This document shows, in pieces, positions 53,058-59,518 of a stretch of DNA of 64,000 nucleotides. Numbering within the stretch: position 1 is the first letter of the stretch; every line of letters starts with the position of its first letter. Origin of the DNA: Biostraticola tofi (GTDB lineage Bacteria; Pseudomonadota; Gammaproteobacteria; Enterobacterales; Enterobacteriaceae). Location of the stretch: positions 782,055 to 846,054 of the forward strand of contig NZ_SMCR01000001.1 of the NCBI RefSeq assembly GCF_004343195.1, in the 5' to 3' direction. The notes under the pieces were generated by a model. It ran no database searches, was not told the origin of the DNA, and worked only from the letters and a program-made list of their open reading frames with translations. A program made the translations under genes and the position numbers.

Positions 53058-53125
53058 GTATAATTTCCTCGCTAGATACAGATTTAATGAGCCCTATCAG
53101 TTGCTGCTGATTGGGCTTTTTGTTT
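53036..53125 (+). ncRNA. OOP-like antisense RNA unit
   Basis: A plus-strand promoter TTGTTC (53036-53041), 17-bp spacer, TATAAT (53059-53064) is followed by a hairpin AGCCCTATCAG/CTGATTGGGCT (53090-53117) and TTTTTGTTT. The predicted transcript is about 50 nt, from near 53072 to about 53122, opposite to the early-right operon and ending at the 3' end of the gene after cII. Lambda OOP RNA sits in the same place between cII and O. Function is inferred. Confidence 0.6.
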
Positions 53126-53385
53126 AGAAAAGCGCTGCAGACCTCGCAACTTTATTTCCCTTAGCCTTCTTCGCTGGCTTCTCTGCCGGCATGCTGTATT
53201 TCGTGGCCCACACCTTTCCCATCCGCAGACAGTCATCAAACATTGCCCCTTTCTTGCTGGCCTGAGAGCACCGGTGATAGTAATCAACTGTCTCATTTGC
53301 CCCCCCCCTGCGCGATTGACGGAGTGAAACCCTGGTCTATCAGTTGCTGCCTGACGTGCTTTTCGATGAATTGAACCGGTGTCAT
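53124..53385 (-). pseudogene. early phage gene split by a run of nine G
   Basis: ATG at 53383-53385 with AGGAG 7 nt upstream opens MTPVQFIEKHVRQQLIDQGF. After SIAQGG the frame meets TGA because of nine G (plus strand C 53300-53308). With eight G it would continue as NETVDYYHRCSQASKKGAMF to TAA at 53124-53126, an 86-aa protein of a phage family usually next to cII. Either the gene is broken, switched by slippage, or the base count is a sequencing error. Confidence 0.75.
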
Positions 53386-53394
53386 GAATCACTC

Positions 53395-53688
53395 CTATGC
53401 TGTTCCTTTCGGCTCGCGGATAAACCCGAGCATTTCGGTTAACATCTTCGCTATCTCTGCTGTTCCCTCGCCCTGAATCACCAGGCTGTTATCCGGCTCA
53501 TCAAATCCAATCGCTGCCAGTAACTTGGCTGCCTTGCTTACTACGTTGTCACCTGTCTGCCAGCGACTGACCTGGGATTGGTGCACCCCGACTACGTCAG
53601 CCACCCTGCAGACCCCCATGGCGGCTATCTTCCCTCTGATGCGCGTTTCAATTTCCCGCGCCTTATTGCGTGAATATGCGATGTCCAT
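53395..53688 (-). CDS. cII: CII-like transcriptional activator
   Basis: A 97-aa protein in the lambda CII position. Residues 27-43 (CRVADVVGVHQSQVSRW) are the HTH, matching lambda CII KTAEAVGVDKSQISRW. It should activate cI and int promoters in the lysogenic choice. No clear TTGC-N6-TTGC site was found upstream in the region I expect for pRE. Confidence 0.9.
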   Translation of the reverse strand: MDIAYSRNKAREIETRIRGKIAAMGVCRVADVVGVHQSQVSRWQTGDNVVSKAAKLLAAIGFDEPDNSLVIQGEGTAEIAKMLTEMLGFIREPKGTA

Positions 53689-53712
53689 TTGTGATAATTC
53701 CTTTGGTGTCAG

Positions 53713-53726
53713 ATTGTTAAAGAGCG
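53713..53726 (-). promoter_or_regulatory. nutR boxA
   Basis: On the minus strand CGCTCTTTAACAAT lies between cro and cII, the place of lambda nutR. The same CTCTTTAACAAT core occurs at 56478-56491 after pL. boxA recruits NusB/S10 for N-dependent antitermination. I could not identify boxB. Confidence 0.75.
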
Positions 53727-53742
53727 GATATACAAAAGTTGG

Positions 53743-53976
53743 TTATGCTGCGCTTATTCTTGGGTTTGCAAAAACCAAGCTCTCTTTAGTTACCGGCTCA
53801 CGATTTTTGAAGTTCTTGGTAGCTGTCTCGATCTCAGAAGCCTTCGAAGGTGATGCCCTTCGGAACGCATAGGCGATCTGATCGAGGTAGCCCACCGACG
53901 TATTCGCCAAAGTTGCAAGAGACTTCCACTCTTCAGCAGTGGCCTCCTTGCGCCAGCGGAGCAAATCGTTACTCAT
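53743..53976 (-). CDS. cro: Cro-like repressor
   Basis: A 77-aa protein, first gene right of the repressor and divergent from it. The HTH region is WKSLATLANTSVGYLDQIAYAFRRASPSKASEIE (residues about 17-50). AGGAGAT lies 4 nt before the ATG. It is expected to bind the operators 54010-54075. Confidence 0.88.
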   Translation of the reverse strand: MSNDLLRWRKEATAEEWKSLATLANTSVGYLDQIAYAFRRASPSKASEIETATKNFKNREPVTKESLVFANPRISAA

Positions 53977-54007
53977 GGTTATCTCCTGGTGGTTGCTTCT
54001 AATGCTG

Positions 54008-54075
54008 AGTTTAGCGTTATGCTAAATAATAAGCAACTGTGATTTAGCGTTTTGAGTATTTATCAACTTGCTAAA
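54008..54075. promoter_or_regulatory. pR promoter and OR operators
   Basis: Three sites of form TTTAGC-N5-GCTAAA: 54010-54026 (perfect), 54043-54059 (left arm only) and 54059-54075 (TTTATC/GCTAAA). pR on the minus strand is TTGCTT (54031-54036) with TAAACT (54008-54013) at 17 bp, so the perfect operator fills its spacer. The other two sites lie toward cI, as needed for control of pRM. Confidence 0.8.
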
Positions 54076-54093
54076 AAGTGGGATTATCGGTAG

Positions 54094-54765
54094 ATGGAAA
54101 ATAAAGAAATCCGAAAGATGAACCTTGAGAACCTGATAAATGAATATCAGGCAAAAGGTTTGAACAAAGCCCAGTTCGCAGAAGCGTGCGGTACAAGTGC
54201 GTCCACGCTTAGCCAAGTTATTGGCAATAACCCGACGCGTAATGTCGGGGATAAGATGGCCCGCAAGATAGAACTGATGCTTAACCTTGGATCGGGCTGG
54301 ATGGATAAAGCCCATTCGCCACAAGAAGCAGGGAATGTGACTTATGCTGGCCCTTATAAGCCTGGAAAGCGTTACCCCGTGTTAAGCGCAGTAAGCGCCG
54401 GGGCGTGGTCTGAGGCCAATGAGCCCTATTCGATAGAAGATGTCGGCGAGTGGCAGGAATCTGATGCAAAGATACAAGGTACGGGGTTCTGGCTGGTTGT
54501 TGAGGGTGATTCGATGACGGCACCAACCGGCGTCAGTATCCCAGAGAACTCACTGGTCCTCTTTGACACTGGGCGCGAGCCAGTAAACGGCAGCTTGGTG
54601 ATAGCAAAGATGGTTGATGCCAACGAAGCGACGTTCAAGAAATTTATAATCGACGGCGGACAGCGCTATCTGAAAGGTCTTAACCCAGCCTGGCCACTAG
54701 TCCCAATCAATGGCAACTGTAAAATCATAGGCGTGGCCATTGAGACTAGGATGAAGCTGGTTTAG
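54094..54765 (+). CDS. cI: CI-type LexA-like phage repressor
   Basis: A 223-aa repressor. The N-terminal HTH is NKAQFAEACGTSASTLSQVIG (about 24-44), followed by a linker and the S24 peptidase domain with the Ala102-Gly103 cleavage site (VSAGAW), Ser140 in EGDSMTAP and Lys172 in VIAKMVD. Autocleavage with RecA allows SOS induction. The first ATG has no clear Shine-Dalgarno, as for a near-leaderless pRM transcript; a second ATG nine codons in is possible. Confidence 0.93.
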   Translation: MENKEIRKMNLENLINEYQAKGLNKAQFAEACGTSASTLSQVIGNNPTRNVGDKMARKIELMLNLGSGWMDKAHSPQEAGNVTYAGPYKPGKRYPVLSAVSAGAWSEANEPYSIEDVGEWQESDAKIQGTGFWLVVEGDSMTAPTGVSIPENSLVLFDTGREPVNGSLVIAKMVDANEATFKKFIIDGGQRYLKGLNPAWPLVPINGNCKIIGVAIETRMKLV

Positions 54766-54824
54766 ACGGCGCGGGTGTCCATTATAAAAAAATATCTTTC
54801 TATACATTCAGCTAAGGCTTTTTG

Positions 54825-55298
54825 ATGGAAAAATTGTGTTTTCCACCTCTGTTTACGCCAGGTTTCCATGACGTATTAGATTATGATTTGAAGGTGCTTT
54901 GTGTTGATAGATTTCCATCCTCAACTCGCCGGGGCATGCTATACTGTAATTATGTACAGTTAACATCCCAGATCAGAAGCATAAATTCACAATTTAAATG
55001 CTTTTTGGAGCTATGGGTAGACGGCTCATTTACAACTGAAAAGCCAGAACCTGATGATATAGATCTGCTTTTGGTGGCGGACTATCACGCGCTAAACACT
55101 GTTCCCCCAATGTTTCAATCGCAGCTAGAGTTATTAGTAGATCGTGATTATATAAAGCAAAATTACTCCATTGACTTGCTGCTTTTGTACAAAAATAACC
55201 CATCAAGTAATTATGAGAATGATAGAATGTATTGGAGAGGATGTTTTGGTTACGACCGAAACGAACATCCTAAGGGCTTAGCGAGGGTGACGTTATGA
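54825..55298 (+). CDS. nucleotidyltransferase-fold protein (DUF6932-like), cargo gene after cI
   Basis: A 157-aa protein from the ATG at 54825 (AAGG 7 nt upstream). It carries the polymerase-beta nucleotidyltransferase signature LWVDGSF ... DDIDLLLV, i.e. Gly67-Ser68 and the metal-binding pair Asp78/Asp80. The rest (LLVDRDYIKQNYSIDLLLLYKN, RMYWRGCFGYDRNEHPKG) fits small stand-alone NTases; some act as toxins or in defence. It is in the lambda rexA position, 59 bp after cI, and probably read from pRM. The last 4 nt overlap the partner gene. Confidence 0.75.
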   Translation: MEKLCFPPLFTPGFHDVLDYDLKVLCVDRFPSSTRRGMLYCNYVQLTSQIRSINSQFKCFLELWVDGSFTTEKPEPDDIDLLLVADYHALNTVPPMFQSQLELLVDRDYIKQNYSIDLLLLYKNNPSSNYENDRMYWRGCFGYDRNEHPKGLARVTL

Positions 55299-56227
55299 AC
55301 GAAAAACCAGACATGATCTCCCTTAAGGAGCGCATAGGGTTCGTTCAAAAAAAGGTTGAAACCCTCTCAGCCCTGAAAGATCAATCCTTTGCAGATAGAT
55401 TACTATTCCGTTCTATGGATTCACATCTTAGTGATTTGAGGGCTCAGCAGCGGGAAATCGACAACCGACATCCCCTAATGGATTTTATGGAAATCAGGCT
55501 TAAAGGTGATCTTGTTGACATAGGAACCATACCCTTAGAAATACTTTCACTCATTTCTGGCAATCTTGCTGGGTTGGTGCAAAAGGCAACGCATAGAATT
55601 TCATCAGGGAAAGACTCTCAGAGAGTGCCAAATGATCTAAGAAATTCTCTCAATATGCGCCTAGCTGATCTCACTCCTGGTTCGACAAGGTTAGGTGTTA
55701 CCTTTTCCACGGGTTCTGGCGATCTATTCGATACGGTATCAAGCCAAGCCATGAAAGAAATATTTTCAATGCTTGAGGCTTCTGACGAAGAAACCTTTAT
55801 GGCAAAGGTGGCTGAAATTGGTTCAAATTCAACATACAGCCTCAAAAAAATTGTAGATGAATGCGAAAAAAATAGCCTCAATTTTGATATGACCTGGATG
55901 GGCCCGTTAAGCGGCGGTAGAAGAACCATTTCATTAAGTAGTCAGGAAATTCATAAGCTTACATCTAGACTGTCGTTGACCCAAATTTCGAAGCCCTGGG
56001 ATGAAAGTTTTTCTGGCGAGTTGTCATTGCTTTCAATGTATGGGAAGCTGGAAATAGTCAACAAAAAAGAAAGAATAAAAGCATCTTACCCGATAGAAAT
56101 GTTAACTGAAATACAGAAAAATCATAAGGTTGGCGAGCATGTTTCTGTCGTAGCAAGCGTTACAGAGATCCACAACGACAAACTTGGCATCATGCGAAGA
56201 AACTACATGATCAAAAGCTTGAAATAG
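55295..56227 (+). CDS. partner protein of the NTase, unknown family (310 aa)
   Basis: A 310-aa cytosolic protein. The N-terminal ~75 residues are a charged helical stretch (LKERIGFVQKKVETLSALKD, SHLSDLRAQQREIDNRH). The centre (LVDIGTIPLEILSLISGNLAGLVQKATHRI, LNMRLADLTPGSTRLGVTFSTG) and a C-terminal beta-rich OB-like part (SFSGELSLLSMYGKLEIVNKKERIKA, KVGEHVSVVASVTEIHNDK) follow. I recognise no named family. ATGA overlap with the NTase gene and a terminator after it mark a two-gene unit expressed with the repressor. Confidence 0.8.
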   Translation: MNEKPDMISLKERIGFVQKKVETLSALKDQSFADRLLFRSMDSHLSDLRAQQREIDNRHPLMDFMEIRLKGDLVDIGTIPLEILSLISGNLAGLVQKATHRISSGKDSQRVPNDLRNSLNMRLADLTPGSTRLGVTFSTGSGDLFDTVSSQAMKEIFSMLEASDEETFMAKVAEIGSNSTYSLKKIVDECEKNSLNFDMTWMGPLSGGRRTISLSSQEIHKLTSRLSLTQISKPWDESFSGELSLLSMYGKLEIVNKKERIKASYPIEMLTEIQKNHKVGEHVSVVASVTEIHNDKLGIMRRNYMIKSLK

Positions 56228-56253
56228 GTAATACCGACTTTAATCTCACCATA

Positions 56254-56277
56254 GCCCGCCCTCACGCGGGCTTTTTT
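56254..56277 (+). terminator. intrinsic terminator of the cI-NTase transcript
   Basis: GCCCGC-CCTCAC-GCGGGC followed by six T, 27 bp after the partner-gene stop. It closes the immunity transcript before OL/pL. Confidence 0.85.
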
Positions 56278-56347
56278 GTGCCTGAAATCCGCTAATCCCC
56301 TCCCCTGGCCGGTCGGCTAAATCAATATCAAAAAATTAATTTGTATA

Positions 56348-56424
56348 TTAATCAAAACGCTAAACAAATCACGCTAATTATTTAGCATATTGCTATTGCC
56401 ATATATTTAGCATTACGCTAAATT
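56348..56424 (+). promoter_or_regulatory. pL promoter and OL operators
   Basis: pL is TTGCCA (56396-56401) and TAAATT (56419-56424) at 17 bp. Its spacer holds a perfect TTTAGC-ATTAC-GCTAAA operator (56406-56422). Further sites are at 56381-56397 (TTTAGC/GCTATT) and 56348-56364 (weak left arm, perfect GCTAAA). The arms equal those at OR, showing that one repressor controls both. Confidence 0.8.
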
Positions 56425-56477
56425 CTATCCATCGGCAGCGAATTGGCAGGACGCCAAGCGGTACGACAGGTTGGATG

Positions 56478-56491
56478 TGCTCTTTAACAAT
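56478..56491 (+). promoter_or_regulatory. nutL boxA
   Basis: TGCTCTTTAACAAT lies 54 nt after the pL -10, identical in core to nutR and to rRNA boxA. Downstream TCCCGA-TTAATT-TCGGGA (about 56542-56560) forms a hairpin that might serve as boxB or leader structure; this is uncertain. Confidence 0.7.
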
Positions 56492-56578
56492 ATGCGATAG
56501 GCCAGAAACAAGCGTGCCGCTGTCTGCCCTGTCGTGTGACGGATTCCCGATTAATTTCGGGAGAACAAATCAACCAAT

Positions 56579-56603
56579 AGGAGATAAGCCAATGCAGCAG
56601 TAA
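56579..56603 (+). other. three-codon minigene with strong ribosome site
   Basis: AGGAG (56579-56583) is placed 8 nt before ATG CAG CAG TAA (56592-56603). The site is ideal but the frame codes only Met-Gln-Gln. Lambda bar minigenes of two codons trap peptidyl-tRNA; a leader or regulatory role is also possible. The rest of 56425-56678 apart from nutL shows nothing else. Confidence 0.45.
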
Positions 56604-56678
56604 AGCGGATAGACCGCAGCCATTGATGGCAGTGCAACGCAGTAGCTCAGAAGAGCGAGTAAGGCCAGTGAGTCGGCA

Positions 56679-56903
56679 ATGGATAGGGTACGGGTGAAGG
56701 CGCTGACCGACACCGGGAACATGTCAAAGGCAAATAGACTGGATGTGTATGCAGAGTCATTAAGGCAAATGCCGGATGAAATCCGGCACGCGACGACGGT
56801 GTTACAGGTCGGGTTCCCACTGCGACGGACTCGGGGAAAGGTGGCGCATGACGCGCGAGTGAGTTTGGGGTGGCATCCCATTAACGCAATCAATCAGCCT
56901 TAA
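56679..56903 (+). CDS. pL-leader hypothetical protein
   Basis: A 74-aa frame (VKALTDTGNMSKANRLDVYAES, ATTVLQVGFPLRRTRG, VSLGWHPINAINQ) between pL and N. The Shine-Dalgarno is poor; an internal ATG at 56721 (MSKANRLDVYAE) is an alternative. Such small basic proteins occur before N in other phages, but I cannot name the family. Confidence 0.45.
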   Translation: MDRVRVKALTDTGNMSKANRLDVYAESLRQMPDEIRHATTVLQVGFPLRRTRGKVAHDARVSLGWHPINAINQP

Positions 56904-56971
56904 AGAGCGGATTTACCCTGCCGTTGCCAGTAGCGGCGGCAGGCATAAAACCACTGAAACGGAGTCACACC

Positions 56972-57256
56972 ATGACAACGATTATCTGGAAGGAATCGCA
57001 CGGAACCGCGAAGAGTCGCCACAAGGCACGGAGAGCCGAGGTGGTAGAAAGTAGGCGTAAGGATGCCAAGTTGGAGAGAATCATTGCCAGGACGCTGAAT
57101 GGATGCGGCAATAATGTGGTTAACGCGATTATCGATAGGCCAATACGCAGCGCGGCAGTGGTTAAGGCAAGCGATGACAATATTTGCATACCGGATGTGG
57201 CTTTATTTGCTGCCGGCCATCGCAAGGTCAAGGGCGAAGTCAGCGCAAGGGCTTAG
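56972..57256 (+). CDS. N: transcription antiterminator N (P22 gp24-like)
   Basis: A 94-aa protein from the ATG at 56972 with GGAG 9 nt upstream. Residues 15-30 (SRHKARRAEVVESRRK) are the arginine-rich boxB-binding motif, and the C-terminus VALFAAGHRKVKGEVSAR matches P22 N VALYAAGHRKSKQITAR closely. It lets RNA polymerase pass early terminators such as the one at 58415-58436. It is the first sizeable gene after pL and nutL, as expected. Confidence 0.88.
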   Translation: MTTIIWKESHGTAKSRHKARRAEVVESRRKDAKLERIIARTLNGCGNNVVNAIIDRPIRSAAVVKASDDNICIPDVALFAAGHRKVKGEVSARA

Positions 57257-57295
57257 GGATTAACGCCAGGGGATGGCTCAACATTCAAGGAATTA

Positions 57296-57880
57296 ATGAT
57301 GAAACTTAATATTACGGTAGATTTGGAATGGTTGGGAGAAGACGGCGACATGGATGCCGAGGTTAAAAATGAAATTATCAGCGGCGTAAAGAATGCCATT
57401 TCGCGTGACTGTCTGGCAAAAGTGGAAAAAGAAGCATCAAAGCAGATTAATGAAGCCATTACCGCATCAATTGCCAGCGCCAAAAAGACCATCGAACAAA
57501 AGGCTATTCAATTCGCTGATGACTGGTTAGAAAAAGAAGTCACAGTCACTGATAAATGGGGTGATGTGCAGGACTGTCTTACTATTACCGACCTGATAAA
57601 GAGCAGCTTTGATAAAACGTTGGAAAAGAAAGTGGATTCAAGCGGTAACTTTAGTAACGATTATAACGCTGTACCACTCGTTAAATATTTGATGGGTAAG
57701 CGCATGGAAGAGCTGGTTCAGCAAAAAATCAAGCCCATCCAAAAAGAAATTGATGCCGCTATTACCGCAGCAGTAAATGCCGGAATAAGAAAAAATGTCT
57801 CTGACAAATTTGCTGAAATGGTGGTTGCCACCGCGCAGCATAACCATCGAGCTATAGAAAACAAAAATAACGATGCATAG
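57296..57880 (+). CDS. early-left hypothetical protein, helical
   Basis: A 194-aa protein, rich in Lys/Glu/Ala helices (EVKNEIISGVKNAISRDCLAKVEKEASKQINEAI). AAGGA precedes two adjacent ATGs. It has no membrane segment or known motif. It lies just after N, where P22-like phages carry accessory genes. Function unknown. Confidence 0.8.
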   Translation: MMKLNITVDLEWLGEDGDMDAEVKNEIISGVKNAISRDCLAKVEKEASKQINEAITASIASAKKTIEQKAIQFADDWLEKEVTVTDKWGDVQDCLTITDLIKSSFDKTLEKKVDSSGNFSNDYNAVPLVKYLMGKRMEELVQQKIKPIQKEIDAAITAAVNAGIRKNVSDKFAEMVVATAQHNHRAIENKNNDA

Positions 57881-57925
57881 GTATGCGTTAATCAGCCAGG
57901 GGATGGCTAACGAGAGGGTGAGGGG

Positions 57926-58063
57926 ATGAGCAGGAGAGAATTAGAAGAGGCAATAATTCAACATGTGGCTAATAACTACGACATTGATTTTTTCTCCACA
58001 TGCATGCCTTTCGAATTCTGGTCTGCTGAGGAGTTGAATGAATACTACAGCGACCTAAGTTAA
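57926..58063 (+). CDS. 45-aa acidic early protein
   Basis: ATG at 57926 with AGGGTGAGGGG directly upstream, stop TAA at 58061-58063. The protein (MSRRELEEAIIQHVANNYDIDFFS ... FWSAEELNEYYSDLS, shown in part) is acidic with many aromatics. Size and ribosome site argue for a real gene; function unknown. Confidence 0.7.
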   Translation: MSRRELEEAIIQHVANNYDIDFFSTCMPFEFWSAEELNEYYSDLS

Positions 58064-58067
58064 TTTT

Positions 58068-58164
58068 GGGATGTGGTGAGGGTTAAATTGTCAGGAGCTT
58101 ACCTGGTATTAAGTTACTTAAAACAAGCGTTGGCGAGTAGGCGCGCCAGCTTTCACCACATCCC
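58068..58164 (+). ncRNA. candidate structured RNA element 1 (cloverleaf-like)
   Basis: A 12-bp perfect closing stem, GGGATGTGGTGA (58068-58079) with TCACCACATCCC (58153-58164), encloses three hairpins: CAGG/CCTG (58092-58105), TTAAG/CTTAA (58109-58121) and AAGC..TGGCG/CGCCA..GCTT (58125-58152). There is no ORF. The fold is like a four-way junction; it has no tRNA anticodon or T-loop consensus I can recognise. Function unknown. Confidence 0.5.
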
Positions 58165-58318
58165 TAATTTAACTAACGGCGCTGCGGCACCTGGAGAATG
58201 AAAGATTGATATTGCTTAACAGGCCAGCATGACGCCTTACTTTTCTCATGCATATCTTAGAGGGTGCAGCCATGTGAACCGTAACGCTGGCGAGCGAATA
58301 CGCACCAGTTAATTTCGG

Positions 58319-58394
58319 GATGTGTGAATGCATAGCATACGGGCTGAATGTCGTTAATTGATGCCGGTAAACAGCGGTCCTCCGGCCACACATC
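58319..58394 (+). ncRNA. candidate structured RNA element 2 (cloverleaf-like)
   Basis: A closing stem GATGTGTG (58319-58326)/CACACATC (58387-58394) encloses the hairpin ATGC/GCAT (58328-58338) and a stem GCCGG/CCGGC (58363-58386). Its 5' flank GTTAATTTCGGGATGTG repeats that of element 1 (GTTAATTTTGGGATGTG). Between the elements (58165-58318) is a further hairpin, CGCT-GGCG-AGCG. The tandem similarity suggests one family. Confidence 0.45.
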
Positions 58395-58414
58395 ACTCAA
58401 ATCAATTTCCTCTC

Positions 58415-58436
58415 ACCGCTTCGGCGGTTTTTTTTT
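58415..58436 (+). terminator. intrinsic terminator inside the pL operon
   Basis: ACCGC-TTCG-GCGGT followed by nine T. It lies after the structured RNA elements and before the next gene, so early transcripts need N to pass it and the upstream RNA can be released without N. Confidence 0.88.
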
Positions 58437-58458
58437 CGCCTTTCACACAGGAATAACC

Positions 58459-58773
58459 ATGACCGAAACAATCAAAGTCACGTTTGCTGACCGTGGGCAA
58501 GACTTCATCGCGTGGTACATCCGCAATAAAAAAGTAATCGACTGCCAGCCATTTCAGGGCAGCGTCTGGGTAGGTACGCGGATAATTGGCCGCCCAATCG
58601 TAGGCAAACGGTTAGCTATCATTACCAGGGATGGATGTATGGGCCAGCTCGGCTATCCAGTTGAGTGCATCGAAACCCTTTCAGTGGACGAAACCGATAA
58701 AGTCGAAACTTACTATCAGGGCTGGCTAGAAATCATCAACCGCAGATCAAAGCAGCCTCGGGCGACTTCATGA
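58459..58773 (+). CDS. early-left hypothetical protein
   Basis: A 104-aa protein from the ATG at 58459 (AGGAA 6 nt upstream). The beta-rich sequence (FADRGQDFIAWYIRNKKVIDCQPFQGSVWVGTRI, shown in parts) has no known motif. Its stop overlaps the next ATG (ATGA). Function unknown. Confidence 0.75.
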   Translation: MTETIKVTFADRGQDFIAWYIRNKKVIDCQPFQGSVWVGTRIIGRPIVGKRLAIITRDGCMGQLGYPVECIETLSVDETDKVETYYQGWLEIINRRSKQPRATS

Positions 58774-58904
58774 AAAACCACCATCACGTCGATTACCAAC
58801 CTGACGGCGCTGAATCACACAAGTCCAACGGCTATTTCGGCTGGCGTGATTACGCCTTTATTGCTTTCGTGCTGACAGTTTCAGGCTTCTGCCTGCTGGG
58901 GTGA
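58770..58904 (+). CDS. 44-aa small membrane protein
   Basis: The protein has a polar histidine-rich start (MKNHHHVDYQPDG) and one C-terminal membrane helix (DYAFIAFVLTVSGFCLLG). It is coupled to the upstream gene by ATGA and followed 3 nt later by another tiny membrane gene. Function unknown; kil-like or superinfection roles are possible. Confidence 0.7.
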   Translation: MKNHHHVDYQPDGAESHKSNGYFGWRDYAFIAFVLTVSGFCLLG

Positions 58905-58907
58905 ATC

Positions 58908-58991
58908 ATGATCACAAATTACGGCGCATGGAACTGCGTCATTATCCTCTGCCTTATGTTCTGGTTTTTCGTCATCTATGCGGCTCTGTGA
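58908..58991 (+). CDS. 27-aa single-helix membrane peptide
   Basis: ATG at 58908, stop TGA at 58989-58991. The peptide is almost only a membrane helix (CVIILCLMFWFFVIYAAL). No strong Shine-Dalgarno of its own; translation probably depends on the gene before it, 3 nt away. Such peptides can be regulators or toxins of the membrane; this is inference. Confidence 0.55.
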   Translation: MITNYGAWNCVIILCLMFWFFVIYAAL

Positions 58992-59063
58992 GTAAGCCAA
59001 GGTGCACTTTAACTGAGTACGCCTGACCATATTCATTCACACACACATCAATCGGAGTATCTC

Positions 59064-59225
59064 ATGCAAGAAGAACTTGCCGGGGCATCCTGCATGGGAC
59101 GCCCCTTTGACGCTATCAAATTCATCCAGCATCACCCCCTCAACCGCTTAACCAGCCAGTCATTCAAGCACAAAAGCTTATTGGCGAAGCTGGTCGAATT
59201 CCTCAAGCAAGCCGGGAGGCCGTAA
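59064..59225 (+). CDS. 53-aa basic early protein
   Basis: ATG at 59064 with CGGAG 7 nt upstream; the stop shares a base with the next start (TAATG). The sequence has a motif RPFDAIKFIQHHPLNRL and a basic C-terminal helix (FKHKSLLAKLVEFLKQAGR). It sits where lambdoid phages often have kil, but I see no match to known Kil. Function unknown. Confidence 0.7.
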   Translation: MQEELAGASCMGRPFDAIKFIQHHPLNRLTSQSFKHKSLLAKLVEFLKQAGRP

Positions 59226-59518
59226 TGGACACAAAAACAGAAAACGCTGTTATCAAAGCGGTGAAAAATTTCACTCCCGAGCAAATGGAAACCTGCGACA
59301 AGGACGCTGAGTGGGAGAACGGCAATTGGACCAACGAGCGCCTAGCCAGGGCAATGGTAAAGCAACTCTCTTACTGCTCATCTGAGGCCTTACAGCTTGC
59401 TATGGAGCAGAGCGAGGCTTTTGAGTTAGCTATGTATGACGTGGTAGCCGCAGCGGTTTGCAACCAGCATGCGCTCGACATGATCAACTATTCGGCAACG
59501 TTTGATGAGGTGGCCTGA
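59225..59518 (+). CDS. early-left hypothetical protein before bet
   Basis: A 97-aa acidic helical protein (TENAVIKAVKNFTPEQMETCDKDAEWENGN, shown in parts; EALQLAMEQSEAFELAMYDV). It is coupled on both sides by 1-nt overlaps. A recombination accessory role is possible from place; no motif supports it. Confidence 0.75.
   Translation: MDTKTENAVIKAVKNFTPEQMETCDKDAEWENGNWTNERLARAMVKQLSYCSSEALQLAMEQSEAFELAMYDVVAAAVCNQHALDMINYSATFDEVA

Noticed and set aside
53084..53392. 102-aa minus-strand ORF in the cII-downstream region
   Set aside because: The family-like protein sequence is in another frame split by the G tract; this frame has low-quality text and a poor start context.
58068..58394. The two structured elements as real tRNAs
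   Set aside because: No T-loop consensus, no anticodon arm of seven-base loop and no CCA end; the closing stems exceed an acceptor stem.
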